A stretch of DNA of 29,300 nt from Brevundimonas sp. UBA7664 (lineage in GTDB: Bacteria; Pseudomonadota; Alphaproteobacteria; Caulobacterales; Caulobacteraceae): assembly GCF_002483305.1 (NCBI RefSeq), contig NZ_DLHQ01000039.1:198-29497 (forward strand), given 5' to 3'. A program made the position numbers and the translations under genes. The notes under the pieces were generated by a model that did no database searches, was not told the origin of the DNA, and saw only the letters and a list, made by a program, of their open reading frames with translations. This document shows positions 14,990 through 22,705 of this stretch, piece after piece (position 1 is the first letter of the stretch; each line of letters begins with the position of its first letter).

Positions 14990-16102
14990 ATGCCGTCACG
15001 CATACGCACCGCTTATGACCGTCGTTTGGCCGACGGCCGGCTGACGCCCGATCCGTCGCAGGTTCCGGTCGTCGAAGCCCTGTCGCGGCTGGAAAAGGAC
15101 CTGAGGAAAAAGGCCCCGCTGGGTGGCCTGTTCGGCCAGTCCGCGGTGCGCGGCGTCTATCTGTGGGGACCGCCCGGACGGGGCAAATCCATCCTGATGG
15201 ACCTGTTCTACGCCTGCACGCCCGAGCCGCGGAAGAAGCGGGCCCATTTCCACGCCTTCCTCGCCCGGGTGCACGACCTGATGCGGCAGTGGCGCGAGGG
15301 GGATGCGAAGACGCGCAAGGCCGTGTTCGGACAGTCGAAGGGCGACGACCCGATCAAGCCGGTGGCCGAGCTGATCGCCTCGGAGGCGCGGCTGCTGTGT
15401 TTCGACGAGCTGCAGGTCACCGACATCGCCGACGCCCTGATCCTGGGCCGGCTGTTCGAGGCGCTGTTCGAGCAGGGCGTGGTGCTGGCGGTGACCTCGA
15501 ACCGGGCCCCGGACCAGCTGTATCTGAACGGGATCAACCGCGAACTGTTCGTGCCCTTCATCGCGCTGATCGAGGCGAAATGCGTGGTCGTCAGCGTCGC
15601 GGGCGCGCGCGACTGGCGGCTGGACCGGCTGATGGGCGACAGGGTCTGGTTCGCGCCGGCCGATGCGGCCTGCCGGGCCGCCTTCGAGACGCTGTGGTCC
15701 GATCTGAAGGGCGAGCAGGAAGAGTGTCCGGCGCATCTGAAGGTGCTGGGCCGCGACGTGGTCATCGAGCGCACCGACGGCGGACTGGCGCGGGCGACCT
15801 TCGGCCAGCTGTGCGGGGCGGCCCTGGGGCCGCAGGACTATCTGGCCGTCGCCGAACGGTTCCACACCCTGTTCCTCGAGGATGTCCCGGTTCTGGGACC
15901 CGCCAATCATCAGGCGGCGCGGCGGTTCGTGACCCTGATCGACGCCCTGTATGAGGCGGGGACGCGGCTGGTGGTGCTGGCCGAGGCGGCGCCGGAGGCG
16001 CTGTACCGCGAGGGGGTCGGGGCGTTCGAGTTCCAGCGCACCGCCTCGCGCCTGAATGAAATGGCCGGAGCCGACTGGCTGGCGCGAGAGCGGGCGGCCT
16101 AG
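14990..16102 (+). CDS. zapE: AFG1/ZapE-family ATPase
   Basis: The 370-residue P-loop ATPase has Walker A GPPGRGKS at residues 60-67 and Walker B LLCFDELQV with Asp139-Glu140. The family sequences HFHAFLARVHDLMRQ, DIADALILGRLFEALF and the sensor segment VTSNRAPDQLYLNGINRELFVPFI are present. The C-terminal half includes RFVTLIDALYEAGTRLVVLAEA. In E. coli ZapE associates with the Z ring during constriction; AFG1 relatives act in mitochondria. Substrate here is unknown. An in-frame ATG at 14906 would add 28 residues, but those lie in the palindromic repeat and show no family similarity, so 14990 was chosen. The gene is divergent from asd. Confidence 0.93.
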   Translation: MPSRIRTAYDRRLADGRLTPDPSQVPVVEALSRLEKDLRKKAPLGGLFGQSAVRGVYLWGPPGRGKSILMDLFYACTPEPRKKRAHFHAFLARVHDLMRQWREGDAKTRKAVFGQSKGDDPIKPVAELIASEARLLCFDELQVTDIADALILGRLFEALFEQGVVLAVTSNRAPDQLYLNGINRELFVPFIALIEAKCVVVSVAGARDWRLDRLMGDRVWFAPADAACRAAFETLWSDLKGEQEECPAHLKVLGRDVVIERTDGGLARATFGQLCGAALGPQDYLAVAERFHTLFLEDVPVLGPANHQAARRFVTLIDALYEAGTRLVVLAEAAPEALYREGVGAFEFQRTASRLNEMAGADWLARERAA

Positions 16103-16164
16103 ACCCGTCGCCACAATTTCGCTCGGCCTGATGGCTCTAACATTTGCGACACCGGAGATCGCCC

Positions 16165-16686
16165 ATGCGCCGCCTGCCCGTCCTGTTCGCCGTCCTGACC
16201 CTCGCGGGCGCCGCCCCCGGCCTCGCCCTGGCCCAGACGCCGCCGCCAGCCGCGGTCTCAAGCAACGGCGTCACGATCGCGCAAACCCAGGCCTGGCTGA
16301 CCGGTCTGGGCGGCACGGTGAACCCGCCGACGGTGGTGGACGGGGTGACCAGCCTGCATATCGCCGACCAGCCCCTGCCGTGGAACCTGACCTTCTACGC
16401 CTGCGGCGCGGCCCTGTGCGACGACATCCAGTACAGCGCCGTCTTCACGGGCCCGATCACCATGGACCAGATCAACGCCTGGAACCGCGAGAACCGCTTC
16501 CTGAAGGCCTTCTTCGTCCCGGCGGCCGAGGGCGGCCAGGCGGGCGCCGTGGTCCAGTATGACGTGGTTCTGACCGCCGCCGGCACCGACCAGCTGCGCG
16601 AACCGACGGTGATCTGGATCCAGATGCTGCGGGCGTTCGCGCAGTCGCTGGCGGCGGCGCCGGGGGCGGCGCCGGCCGCACAATAG
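16165..16686 (+). CDS. Secreted YbjN-domain-like protein
   Basis: The 173-residue protein has a clear signal peptide (MRRLPVLFAVLTLAGAAPGLALA, cleaved before QTPPP). It then has a YbjN-like fold: VTIAQTQAWLTGLGGTV, a strand ending SLHIAD, LTFYACGAALCDDIQYSAVF, then MDQINAWNRENRFLKAFFV and VVQYDVVLTAAG. The two Cys of YACGAALCDD could form a disulfide in the periplasm. YbjN-type proteins are linked to type III secretion chaperone-like folds, but no function is established for this kind. The ATG at 16165 has GGAG upstream at good spacing. It follows zapE by 62 bp and converges on mdh. Confidence 0.85.
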   Translation: MRRLPVLFAVLTLAGAAPGLALAQTPPPAAVSSNGVTIAQTQAWLTGLGGTVNPPTVVDGVTSLHIADQPLPWNLTFYACGAALCDDIQYSAVFTGPITMDQINAWNRENRFLKAFFVPAAEGGQAGAVVQYDVVLTAAGTDQLREPTVIWIQMLRAFAQSLAAAPGAAPAAQ

Positions 16687-16697
16687 CAATCAAAGGA

Positions 16698-16725
16698 GAA
16701 GGCCGCGGATCGCTCCACGGCCTTC
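16698..16725. terminator. Hairpin terminator shared by the YbjN-like gene and mdh
   Basis: A 12-bp stem with one mismatch (16698-16709 with 16714-16725) closes a TCGC loop between the two convergent genes. On the minus strand it runs into TCCTTTG. The U-tracts are weak, so efficiency is uncertain. Confidence 0.6.
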
Positions 16726-16750
16726 ATCTATTCGCGCGTCAGCGGCGGCC

Positions 16751-17713
16751 TTAAGCCAGCGAGCCGTCGATGTCCTTGCAGGCCTGGATCAGGCCGTTCA
16801 CCGACTCGACCGATTTGGCGAACATGGCCTTCTCGTCGTCGTTGGTGGTGAACTCGATCACCTTTTCGACGCCGCCGGCGCCGATCATCGCCGGCACGCC
16901 GACGTAGAGGTCCTTGAGGCCGTATTCGCCCGACAGCCAGACGGCGCAGGGCAGGACGCGCTTCTGATCGAGCAGATAGGAGCGGGCCATGGCGATGGCG
17001 CTCTCGGCCGGGGCGTAGAAGGCCGAGCCGGTCTTGAGCAGGGCGACGATCTCGCCGCCGCCCTTGCGGGTGCGGTCGACGATGGCGTCGAGCTCGGCCT
17101 GGCTGAGGAAGCCGGCCTTGACCGCGTCGGGCAGGGGCAGGCCGCCGACGGTCGAGTGGCGCACCATCGGCACCATGTCGTCGCCGTGACCGCCCAGGGT
17201 CCAGGCGTGGATGTCCTGCACCGAGACGCCGGTCTTCTCGGCGAGGAAATACGCAAAGCGGGCGCTGTCGAGCACGCCGGCCATGCCGACGACCTTCTCC
17301 TTGGGCAGGCCCGAGAATTTCTGCAGGGCCCAGACCATGGCGTCGAGCGGGTTGGTGATGCAGATGACGAAGGCGTTGGGGGCGTGCGCCTTGATGCCCT
17401 CGCCGACGGCCTTCATCACTTTCAGATTGATGCCGATCAGGTCGTCGCGGCTCATGCCCGGCTTGCGCGGCACGCCGGCGGTGACGATGCAGACGTCGGC
17501 GCCCGCGATGTCGGCATAGTCATTGGCGCCCTTGAGCGAGACGTCCGCGCCGATCACGGCGGTGGCCTCGGCGATGTCCAGCGCCTTGCCCTGGGGCGTG
17601 CCCTCGGCGATGTCGAACAGGATGATGTCGCCCAGCGCTTCGCGCGCGGCCACATGGGCCAGGGTGCCGCCGATCATGCCGGCGCCGATAAGGGCGATCT
17701 TCGCGCGAGCCAT
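16751..17713 (-). CDS. mdh: Malate dehydrogenase
   Basis: This is the NAD-dependent TCA-cycle enzyme that interconverts malate and oxaloacetate. The 320-residue protein belongs to the lactate-dehydrogenase-like MDH class typical of alphaproteobacteria. It has GAGMIGGTLA for NAD binding, Asp34 at the end of the second strand (NAD preference), the substrate loop VPRKPGMSRDDL with Arg83 and Arg89, CITNPLDAMV, DSARFAYFLAEKTG and catalytic His176 in GGHGDDMVP. The substrate-loop arginine, rather than Gln, marks malate rather than lactate specificity. A weak GGAG precedes the ATG. The gene is monocistronic here, divergent from the EcsC-family gene. Confidence 0.97.
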   Translation of the reverse strand: MARAKIALIGAGMIGGTLAHVAAREALGDIILFDIAEGTPQGKALDIAEATAVIGADVSLKGANDYADIAGADVCIVTAGVPRKPGMSRDDLIGINLKVMKAVGEGIKAHAPNAFVICITNPLDAMVWALQKFSGLPKEKVVGMAGVLDSARFAYFLAEKTGVSVQDIHAWTLGGHGDDMVPMVRHSTVGGLPLPDAVKAGFLSQAELDAIVDRTRKGGGEIVALLKTGSAFYAPAESAIAMARSYLLDQKRVLPCAVWLSGEYGLKDLYVGVPAMIGAGGVEKVIEFTTNDDEKAMFAKSVESVNGLIQACKDIDGSLA

Positions 17714-17849
17714 GGGTGTCGTCTCCGGGAGGAAGGTTCTTGGGAGGATGGATCTTTGCGGTTGCGAACCGCGGTCGGGCGGGGTCTAGACCCGCGCGCG
17801 CGGGCCTGCAACCGTGACGCTGCGTAACCGAGCGCCCCGAGAACCGACC

Positions 17850-18638
17850 ATGGCCCGCCCGCCTGAAACCCGCCCCGAGTTCGTCGCCGTCGAGGACACG
17901 CCGTCCGACCTGATCACGGTCGTCGACGCGACCACGGTGCGGGCCGAGGTCGCGGCCTGGCGGGCGAAGGTGCTGAAGCGGCCGGGGCTGTGGGACCGGG
18001 CCACGCGCGGGACCCAGGAGCGGATCAACAAGGTCATTCCGGAACGGGTCCACGCCATCATCACCGCGGGCGTCGAGGCGATGACCAGGGGCATATTGTT
18101 CGGCTCGGACCTGATCCAGACCCGGCCCATGGCCGACGGCTCGCTGGCGGCGCGCGAGCGGCGGGCGCGGGCGAGGATCAAGGCGTACCGCACCACGGCC
18201 AGCGTCGAGGGCGGGGTCGCGGGGGCGGGCGGCTTCGTGCTGGCGGCGGCGGATTTTCCGGCCCTGATGGCGATCAAGGTCAAGATGCTGGGCGATGTGG
18301 TCGGCGCCTATGGCTGGGGCGGCGACACGGTGCGGGAACGGCTGTTCCTGCTGCACATCTTCCACCTCGCCTTCGCCAGCGCCAAACGAAGGCCCGGGGC
18401 GCTGGCCGAGCTGGAGCGGTGGATCGCGGGCGTGGACCAGCCGGAGGCGATCACGGCGTACGACTGGCGGCGGTTCCAGATCGAGTACCGGGACTATATC
18501 GACCTGGCCAAACTGGCCCAGCTGATCCCCGTCGTCGGCGCCCCGATCGGGGCGGCGGTCAACTGGCGGCTGGTCGACCGGCTGGGCGAGACGGCGATGA
18601 TGGCGTGCCGGATGCGGTGGCTGGGCGAGGCCGGGTAG
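17850..18638 (+). CDS. EcsC-family protein
   Basis: The 262-residue protein matches the EcsC family. It has a long N-terminal helical part (WRAKVLKRPGLWDRATRGTQERINKVIPERVHAIITAGVEAMTRGI), a Gly/Ala-rich hydrophobic hairpin (TASVEGGVAGAGGFVLAAADFPALMAIKVKML), and the C-terminal part with DLAKLAQLIPVVGAPIGAAVNWRLVDRLGETAM. EcsC was named from the Bacillus ecs operon; its biochemical role is not known. The hydrophobic segments suggest membrane association. An in-frame GTG at 17814 would add 12 residues; the ATG at 17850 was preferred because it gives a normal N-terminus. The gene lies between mdh (divergent) and the 73-aa ORF. Confidence 0.85.
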   Translation: MARPPETRPEFVAVEDTPSDLITVVDATTVRAEVAAWRAKVLKRPGLWDRATRGTQERINKVIPERVHAIITAGVEAMTRGILFGSDLIQTRPMADGSLAARERRARARIKAYRTTASVEGGVAGAGGFVLAAADFPALMAIKVKMLGDVVGAYGWGGDTVRERLFLLHIFHLAFASAKRRPGALAELERWIAGVDQPEAITAYDWRRFQIEYRDYIDLAKLAQLIPVVGAPIGAAVNWRLVDRLGETAMMACRMRWLGEAG

Positions 18639-18778
18639 GGCGGGCTTGGGGGGCGTCGGGCCGGGGCGCTGCGCGGGGACTTCCTTGCAGGAAATGGCAT
18701 TTGCGCCGCCCGGCGCCTCAGCGGTCTCCGATCGCGCCAGGGCGATGCGACGACGCCACCCTCCCCTGTGCACGAAAA

Positions 18779-18793
18779 GAACAAATCACGAAC
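18779..18793 (-). promoter_or_regulatory. LexA (SOS) box upstream of the 73-aa ORF
   Basis: GAAC-AAATCAC-GAAC is the reverse complement form of the alphaproteobacterial SOS box GTTC-N7-GTTC, a perfect match in all eight specified positions. It lies just upstream of a candidate promoter at 18801-18830 and 74 bp before the ATG of the 73-aa ORF. The nearest minus-strand start codon is mdh, more than 1 kb away, so the downstream small ORF is the only sensible target. Confidence 0.6.
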
Positions 18794-18800
18794 GTTCCGA

Positions 18801-18830
18801 TTGACTCCGCCCGCCCCGGCAGGCTGGATC
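18801..18830 (+). promoter_or_regulatory. Candidate sigma-73-type promoter of the 73-aa ORF
   Basis: TTGACTC at 18801-18807 and GCTGGATC at 18823-18830 each differ by one specified base from the Caulobacter housekeeping consensus (TTGACGS and GCTANAWC). The spacer is 15 bp against the usual 10-14. The SOS box ends 7 bp upstream, close enough for LexA to block polymerase. Confidence 0.45.
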
Positions 18831-18866
18831 ATCCCGGGTCGGCGTTACAGAAAGAGGACACAGATC

Positions 18867-19088
18867 ATGCGTGCCGAAGACCGCATCGCCGCCCGCCTGC
18901 TGGAGGCCCTGGAGGGCCTCGACCTGACCAGCGCCGACGGCCGCGCCGGCATCGGCACCCTGCTGTCCGAGATCGAGCGCGCCTGTCCCGGCGCCATCCT
19001 GCAACAGGCGGCGCGGATCGAACTGCGGGCGCTGGGGGTGGGAAGAGGGGTCCGGGACCCTGTCCCGGACCTTTATGACGCGGCTTAA
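18867..19088 (+). CDS. Uncharacterised 73-aa protein, candidate SOS-regulated gene
   Basis: I do not recognise this protein. It begins MRAEDRIAARLLEALEGLDL, continues through an amphipathic helical stretch (TLLSEIERACPGAILQQAARIELRALG) and ends in a short polar tail, VRDPVPDLYDAA. It has no signal peptide or transmembrane segment, so it is probably cytosolic. The ATG was chosen because AAAGAGGA lies 8 bp upstream; a GTG start at 18768 in the same frame would run through the SOS box and promoter. A LexA box and a candidate promoter precede it. In Caulobacter, small SOS-induced proteins include the division inhibitor SidA (a membrane peptide), but this sequence is not similar to it. The gene stands between the EcsC-family gene and the autotransporter terminator. 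Confidence 0.6.
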   Translation: MRAEDRIAARLLEALEGLDLTSADGRAGIGTLLSEIERACPGAILQQAARIELRALGVGRGVRDPVPDLYDAA

Positions 19089-19194
19089 TCCCGGCCGACA
19101 ATCCGTTCACGAATGCGAGGATCGGGCCCCGGCGGACGCGGTCTGCCAACGATCGGCTGGCCTTCACTCAGTGCGGTGAGTCCGCCAGCGAACG

Positions 19195-19229
19195 AAAGGC
19201 GTCATGGCCGGCGTTCGCCGGCCATGACG
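19195..19229 (-). terminator. Hairpin terminator of the autotransporter gene
   Basis: A perfect 14-bp stem (19200-19213 with 19216-19229) with a very tight loop begins 7 bp after the autotransporter stop on the minus strand and is followed there by CCTTTCGTT. The T tract is short. Confidence 0.6.
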
Positions 19230-19235
19230 TTCGGC

Positions 19236-22200
19236 TCAGAAGCTCCAGCGTGCGCCGATGCGGACCGATCCGCCCTGCGCTTCGCCGGAGAAGGCGGCGT
19301 CGCCCCGGACGAACAGGTTGACCCCGCCCTGATCCAGCAGATTAACACCCAGGCTGACCTTGCCATAGGTGTCGGACTCGATGTCCTGAAGGCCGAATGC
19401 GGTCGCTCCACTGTTGAAGACGGCCGTATTCTGGCCCTCGAACTCCTCGACCGCGAACACGCCGACAAACGGCTGGATGCGGCTCGACCCGAGGGCGAAA
19501 TCGCCGCCCATGCGGATCCCGGCCTCGCCCCTCAGGCTCTGGCCGTCCTCGAAGGAGAAGACGCCGCCGGGAACCGTCAGGTCGTCGAGGTCGGTATCGA
19601 CATAGGCCAAGGTGGCGACCGGCTCGACGAAGAAGCGGCCGAGGTTCACGCGATAGCCGACCTCACCCTTGGCCCCGTAGCTCGTGCCGTCGATTTCCTC
19701 GCGGAACAGGGCCGTCCCGGAGAACACCGTGGCCTCGAAGCGGTCGGCCTTGACCAGACCGTTCAGGAAGAAGCCACCGGCGCTCAAGGCGGCGTAGGCG
19801 CCGATGTTGCCGCCCGAGAAGGTGATCGAGTTTCCGCTGGCGAACTCCAGGTCCGACCGGCTGAGGCCGCCGGTCAGACCGAACACCATCCGGCCCGAAC
19901 CCATGGAGCGCTGCATGTCGCCGCCCAGCTGGAAGCCCTGGAACTCCTGGTCATAGGACAGGTCGACTGTGACCGGCGTGCCGCCCGGATTGAAGCTGCG
20001 GACCTGGTCCTGGCCTTCCGAGCCGGCATAGCCCTGGGCCCACATCTCGAAGCCGTCGGCGCGTTCCTCAAGTCCCGACCACGCCACGTCGCGCAGTTCG
20101 GTCATGCGGGCCGACCAGGCGTCGCCGCTCTGGTTCCAGCCATTGGTGACGCCCGCTTGCAGACGGCCGATCTCGAACACCTCGGTATCCGGGGCGGTGA
20201 CCAGCAGGAAATTGCTGGTCGCGCCGTCGAACACCAGGTTCGCGCGGGTGAAGCCGAAGTCGGTATTACCGCCCAGCTGGAAATTGCCGGCCGTCGCGGC
20301 GCCGGCGTCGACCAGCAGAATGCCCGTCAGGTTCAACGTCGGGGCGGCGCCGGGCGCCGTGTTGTTCAGAAGCAGCGTCGTCGAGCCCGCCGCGGTTCCG
20401 ATCACCAGCCGGTCGGCGGTGTTGTTTGCGAAGGAGACGTCAAGACCGACCTGACTGCCGGCGCCGCCCGTGAAGGTCGTTCCCGACAGGGTGAGGACGT
20501 CGCCGGCGGCGCCGTCCCGCAGATCGATCAGCCCGGTGTTGTTGAAGCTCTCCAGCCCGGTGAAGGTGGCCGAGGAGAAGGCGGTCAGAACGCCGGCGTT
20601 GGCGAAGCTGTCCGTACCAGCGCCGAAGTCGCTGGCGCCCACGGCGGCGAACCGTCCGCCGGCGCCGTTGGAGAAGACGTCGGCGTTGTCGGTCAGGTCG
20701 ATGCCGCCGTTGACCACTCCGGTGTTGACGACGCTTGCGGCGCCGCCGTCCACGTTGAGGGCAAGGCCGCCGGTCGAGCCGATCGTGCCGGCGTTGGCGA
20801 CCGTGGCCCCGTCGACGGACAGGATGTTCACGCCGCCCAAGGCGCCGTTGACGCTGGAGCCGGCGCCGACCGTCAGGTTCGCGGTCGAGCCGCTGTCGAG
20901 CCGGATGCCCGTGCCCTGGGCCGAGGCGATCACGCCCGTGGTGTTGACGGTGATCAGGCCCGGGCCGGTGTTGATGGCCTGGATGCCGTCAGAGCCGAGG
21001 CCGGCGGTCGTGATGCGGCCGGCGGTGATGTCGATGTCGCCGCCGAGGGCCGAGGTCGCGACCACGCCCGAGGCGCCGTCGCCCTCGGTCAGGACTTCAT
21101 TGGCCGAGATCCGGGTGTCGGCGCCGAACAGGGCGTTGGTGACGATGCCGGTGCTGTTCGCGCCGCTGGTGCGGACGCTGGCGGCGGTGATGTCGACGGT
21201 CCCGCCGGGGGCGGCCGGGATGCCGAAGAGGATGTTGCCCGCCGTGCCGCTGGCGGCGCGCACGCCGACCGAATTGTCGCCGCTGGTGGTCAGGCTGCCG
21301 GCGCTGACGGTCACCGCGCCGGCCTGGCTGGTGATGTCGATGACGGCCGAGTTGTCGCCGCCGGTGAAGGCGTTGCCGGTGCTGACCGAGGCGTCGCCGT
21401 TGCGGGCGCGGACCTGGATGGCGTTGGCGTTGTCGCCGCCGGTGCCGATGAAGAAGCCGCTCTGGGTCACCGCGACGCTCTCGCCCGAGGCGACGATGCC
21501 GCGCGAGCCGTCGCCGTCGGCGGTCACGGCCGTGGCGTTGACGGTCACGGCGCCGCTGGTGCTGTTCACTTCGATCGCGTCCGAGCCGGCGCCGGTGGTC
21601 TGGGCCTGGAAGACGTTGACGGCGATATCGCCGACGGCGGTGCGGGCGTTGATGGCGTCCGAACCGATACCGGAGGTGACGATGGCGTCGCCGCCGTCGC
21701 CGATGGCGATGTCGCCGAAGGTCGTGTCAGCCGATATGCCGGTCGAGCCGTCGCCTTCGGTGATCACGGTTGAGACGACCGCGCGGATGTCGCCGTTGTC
21801 GCTGTCGGCGAAGACGCCGTTGGAACCGGCGCCGGTGGTCTGGACGGTGAAGGCGTCGATGCTGATGTCGCCCAGGTTGGTGGTGCCCTGGATGCCGTCG
21901 GCGCCGTCGCCGCTGGTGCTGACCGTGCCGGCGTCGACGGTGATGTCGCCCTCGGCGGAGGAACCGATGATGCCGATGGCGTTGGCGCCGGTGGTGGTCA
22001 CCGAGCCGATTTCCAGATTGATGTCGCCCAGGTCGCTGGCGGCCAGGATGCCGAAGCCGCCGTCGGCGTCGGTGGTGATGCTGGCGCCCATGCCCTGCAG
22101 GTCAAAGCTGGCGTCGCCGAGGCCGAACAGCAGGATGCCGGGGTTGAGCCCACCCGAGGTGTCGATATTGACCCCGTCTTCCAGGATCACCGTCAGCGGA

Positions 22201-22442
22201 TCGGCGAAGGTCAGGTAGAAGACGCCGTTCGGATAGTCGTTGCCGGCCGGGGTGCAGGTCACCGTGCCGCCGCCGATCGGGGCCGCGCCGCACTCGTCCT
22301 GGGCCGCTGCGGGGGTCGCGGTCAGGCCGGCCAAAGCCAGCAGACCCCCGCCGAGGATGGTGCTCATACGCAGGGCGCCGCGACGGCGATCGGCCGTCAG
22401 GCGTGAGGAAAGGGCGGCGTGAGATCCGTGGATATTCGACAT
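19236..22442 (-). CDS. Autotransporter with repetitive passenger and C-terminal beta-barrel
   Basis: The 1068-residue protein is a type V secretion autotransporter. It starts MSNIHGSHAALSSRL, has an extended signal peptide with hydrophobic core STILGGGLLALAGLTA, and is cut near AAAQDE. The passenger, about residues 50-780, is built of roughly 20-residue Gly/Ala/Thr/Asp/Ile-rich repeats (recurring TTGAGSDGI, TSGDGADGI, TEGDGSTGI, followed by GDI.I). This pattern fits a right-handed beta-helix. A linker leads to the barrel, about residues 790-1068 (GFEMWAQGYAG ... YGAKGEVGYRVNLGRFFVEP ... GSVRIGARWSF), ending in the C-terminal aromatic Phe required for outer-membrane insertion. The start at 22442 gives a sensible signal peptide; the frame is open 33 codons further upstream but those codons are not signal-like. 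Function of the passenger (adhesion, biofilm) is only inferred. Confidence 0.9.
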   Translation of the reverse strand: MSNIHGSHAALSSRLTADRRRGALRMSTILGGGLLALAGLTATPAAAQDECGAAPIGGGTVTCTPAGNDYPNGVFYLTFADPLTVILEDGVNIDTSGGLNPGILLFGLGDASFDLQGMGASITTDADGGFGILAASDLGDINLEIGSVTTTGANAIGIIGSSAEGDITVDAGTVSTSGDGADGIQGTTNLGDISIDAFTVQTTGAGSNGVFADSDNGDIRAVVSTVITEGDGSTGISADTTFGDIAIGDGGDAIVTSGIGSDAINARTAVGDIAVNVFQAQTTGAGSDAIEVNSTSGAVTVNATAVTADGDGSRGIVASGESVAVTQSGFFIGTGGDNANAIQVRARNGDASVSTGNAFTGGDNSAVIDITSQAGAVTVSAGSLTTSGDNSVGVRAASGTAGNILFGIPAAPGGTVDITAASVRTSGANSTGIVTNALFGADTRISANEVLTEGDGASGVVATSALGGDIDITAGRITTAGLGSDGIQAINTGPGLITVNTTGVIASAQGTGIRLDSGSTANLTVGAGSSVNGALGGVNILSVDGATVANAGTIGSTGGLALNVDGGAASVVNTGVVNGGIDLTDNADVFSNGAGGRFAAVGASDFGAGTDSFANAGVLTAFSSATFTGLESFNNTGLIDLRDGAAGDVLTLSGTTFTGGAGSQVGLDVSFANNTADRLVIGTAAGSTTLLLNNTAPGAAPTLNLTGILLVDAGAATAGNFQLGGNTDFGFTRANLVFDGATSNFLLVTAPDTEVFEIGRLQAGVTNGWNQSGDAWSARMTELRDVAWSGLEERADGFEMWAQGYAGSEGQDQVRSFNPGGTPVTVDLSYDQEFQGFQLGGDMQRSMGSGRMVFGLTGGLSRSDLEFASGNSITFSGGNIGAYAALSAGGFFLNGLVKADRFEATVFSGTALFREEIDGTSYGAKGEVGYRVNLGRFFVEPVATLAYVDTDLDDLTVPGGVFSFEDGQSLRGEAGIRMGGDFALGSSRIQPFVGVFAVEEFEGQNTAVFNSGATAFGLQDIESDTYGKVSLGVNLLDQGGVNLFVRGDAAFSGEAQGGSVRIGARWSF

Positions 22443-22705
22443 AAGCGGTCCTGGCAAAAGGCGTCCCTTCCCCAACGGAAATACGACGCGTGAACCGGCA
22501 GTTACGTGTCCGCTACGGGAAAGTTGCTTCAAAGCCGACAATATTTTGCCGGGATTTCAAGGAGTAAGCTTCACCTTATAGCGGTCGTCGTGTCGCGAGG
22601 GCCGTGTGTGCGCGGAACAATCAAGCAAAGCCTCGCTGAAACCGGTGCGGTTCTAGGACCTCTGTCGGGAGGTGTTCCTTCGCAGGGCGGCGTCGGGTCA
22701 AAGAC

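Noticed and set aside
19113..21773. A very long open frame opposite the autotransporter gene
   Set aside because: It is low-complexity Gly/Ala/Asp/Val sequence created by the GC-rich, repetitive passenger DNA on the other strand. It has no domain, signal peptide or plausible RBS.
20900..22300. Possible CRISPR array in the regularly spaced repeats
   Set aside because: The repeats are degenerate, keep the reading frame, lack unique spacers of fixed length and encode beta-helix rungs. No cas genes are near.
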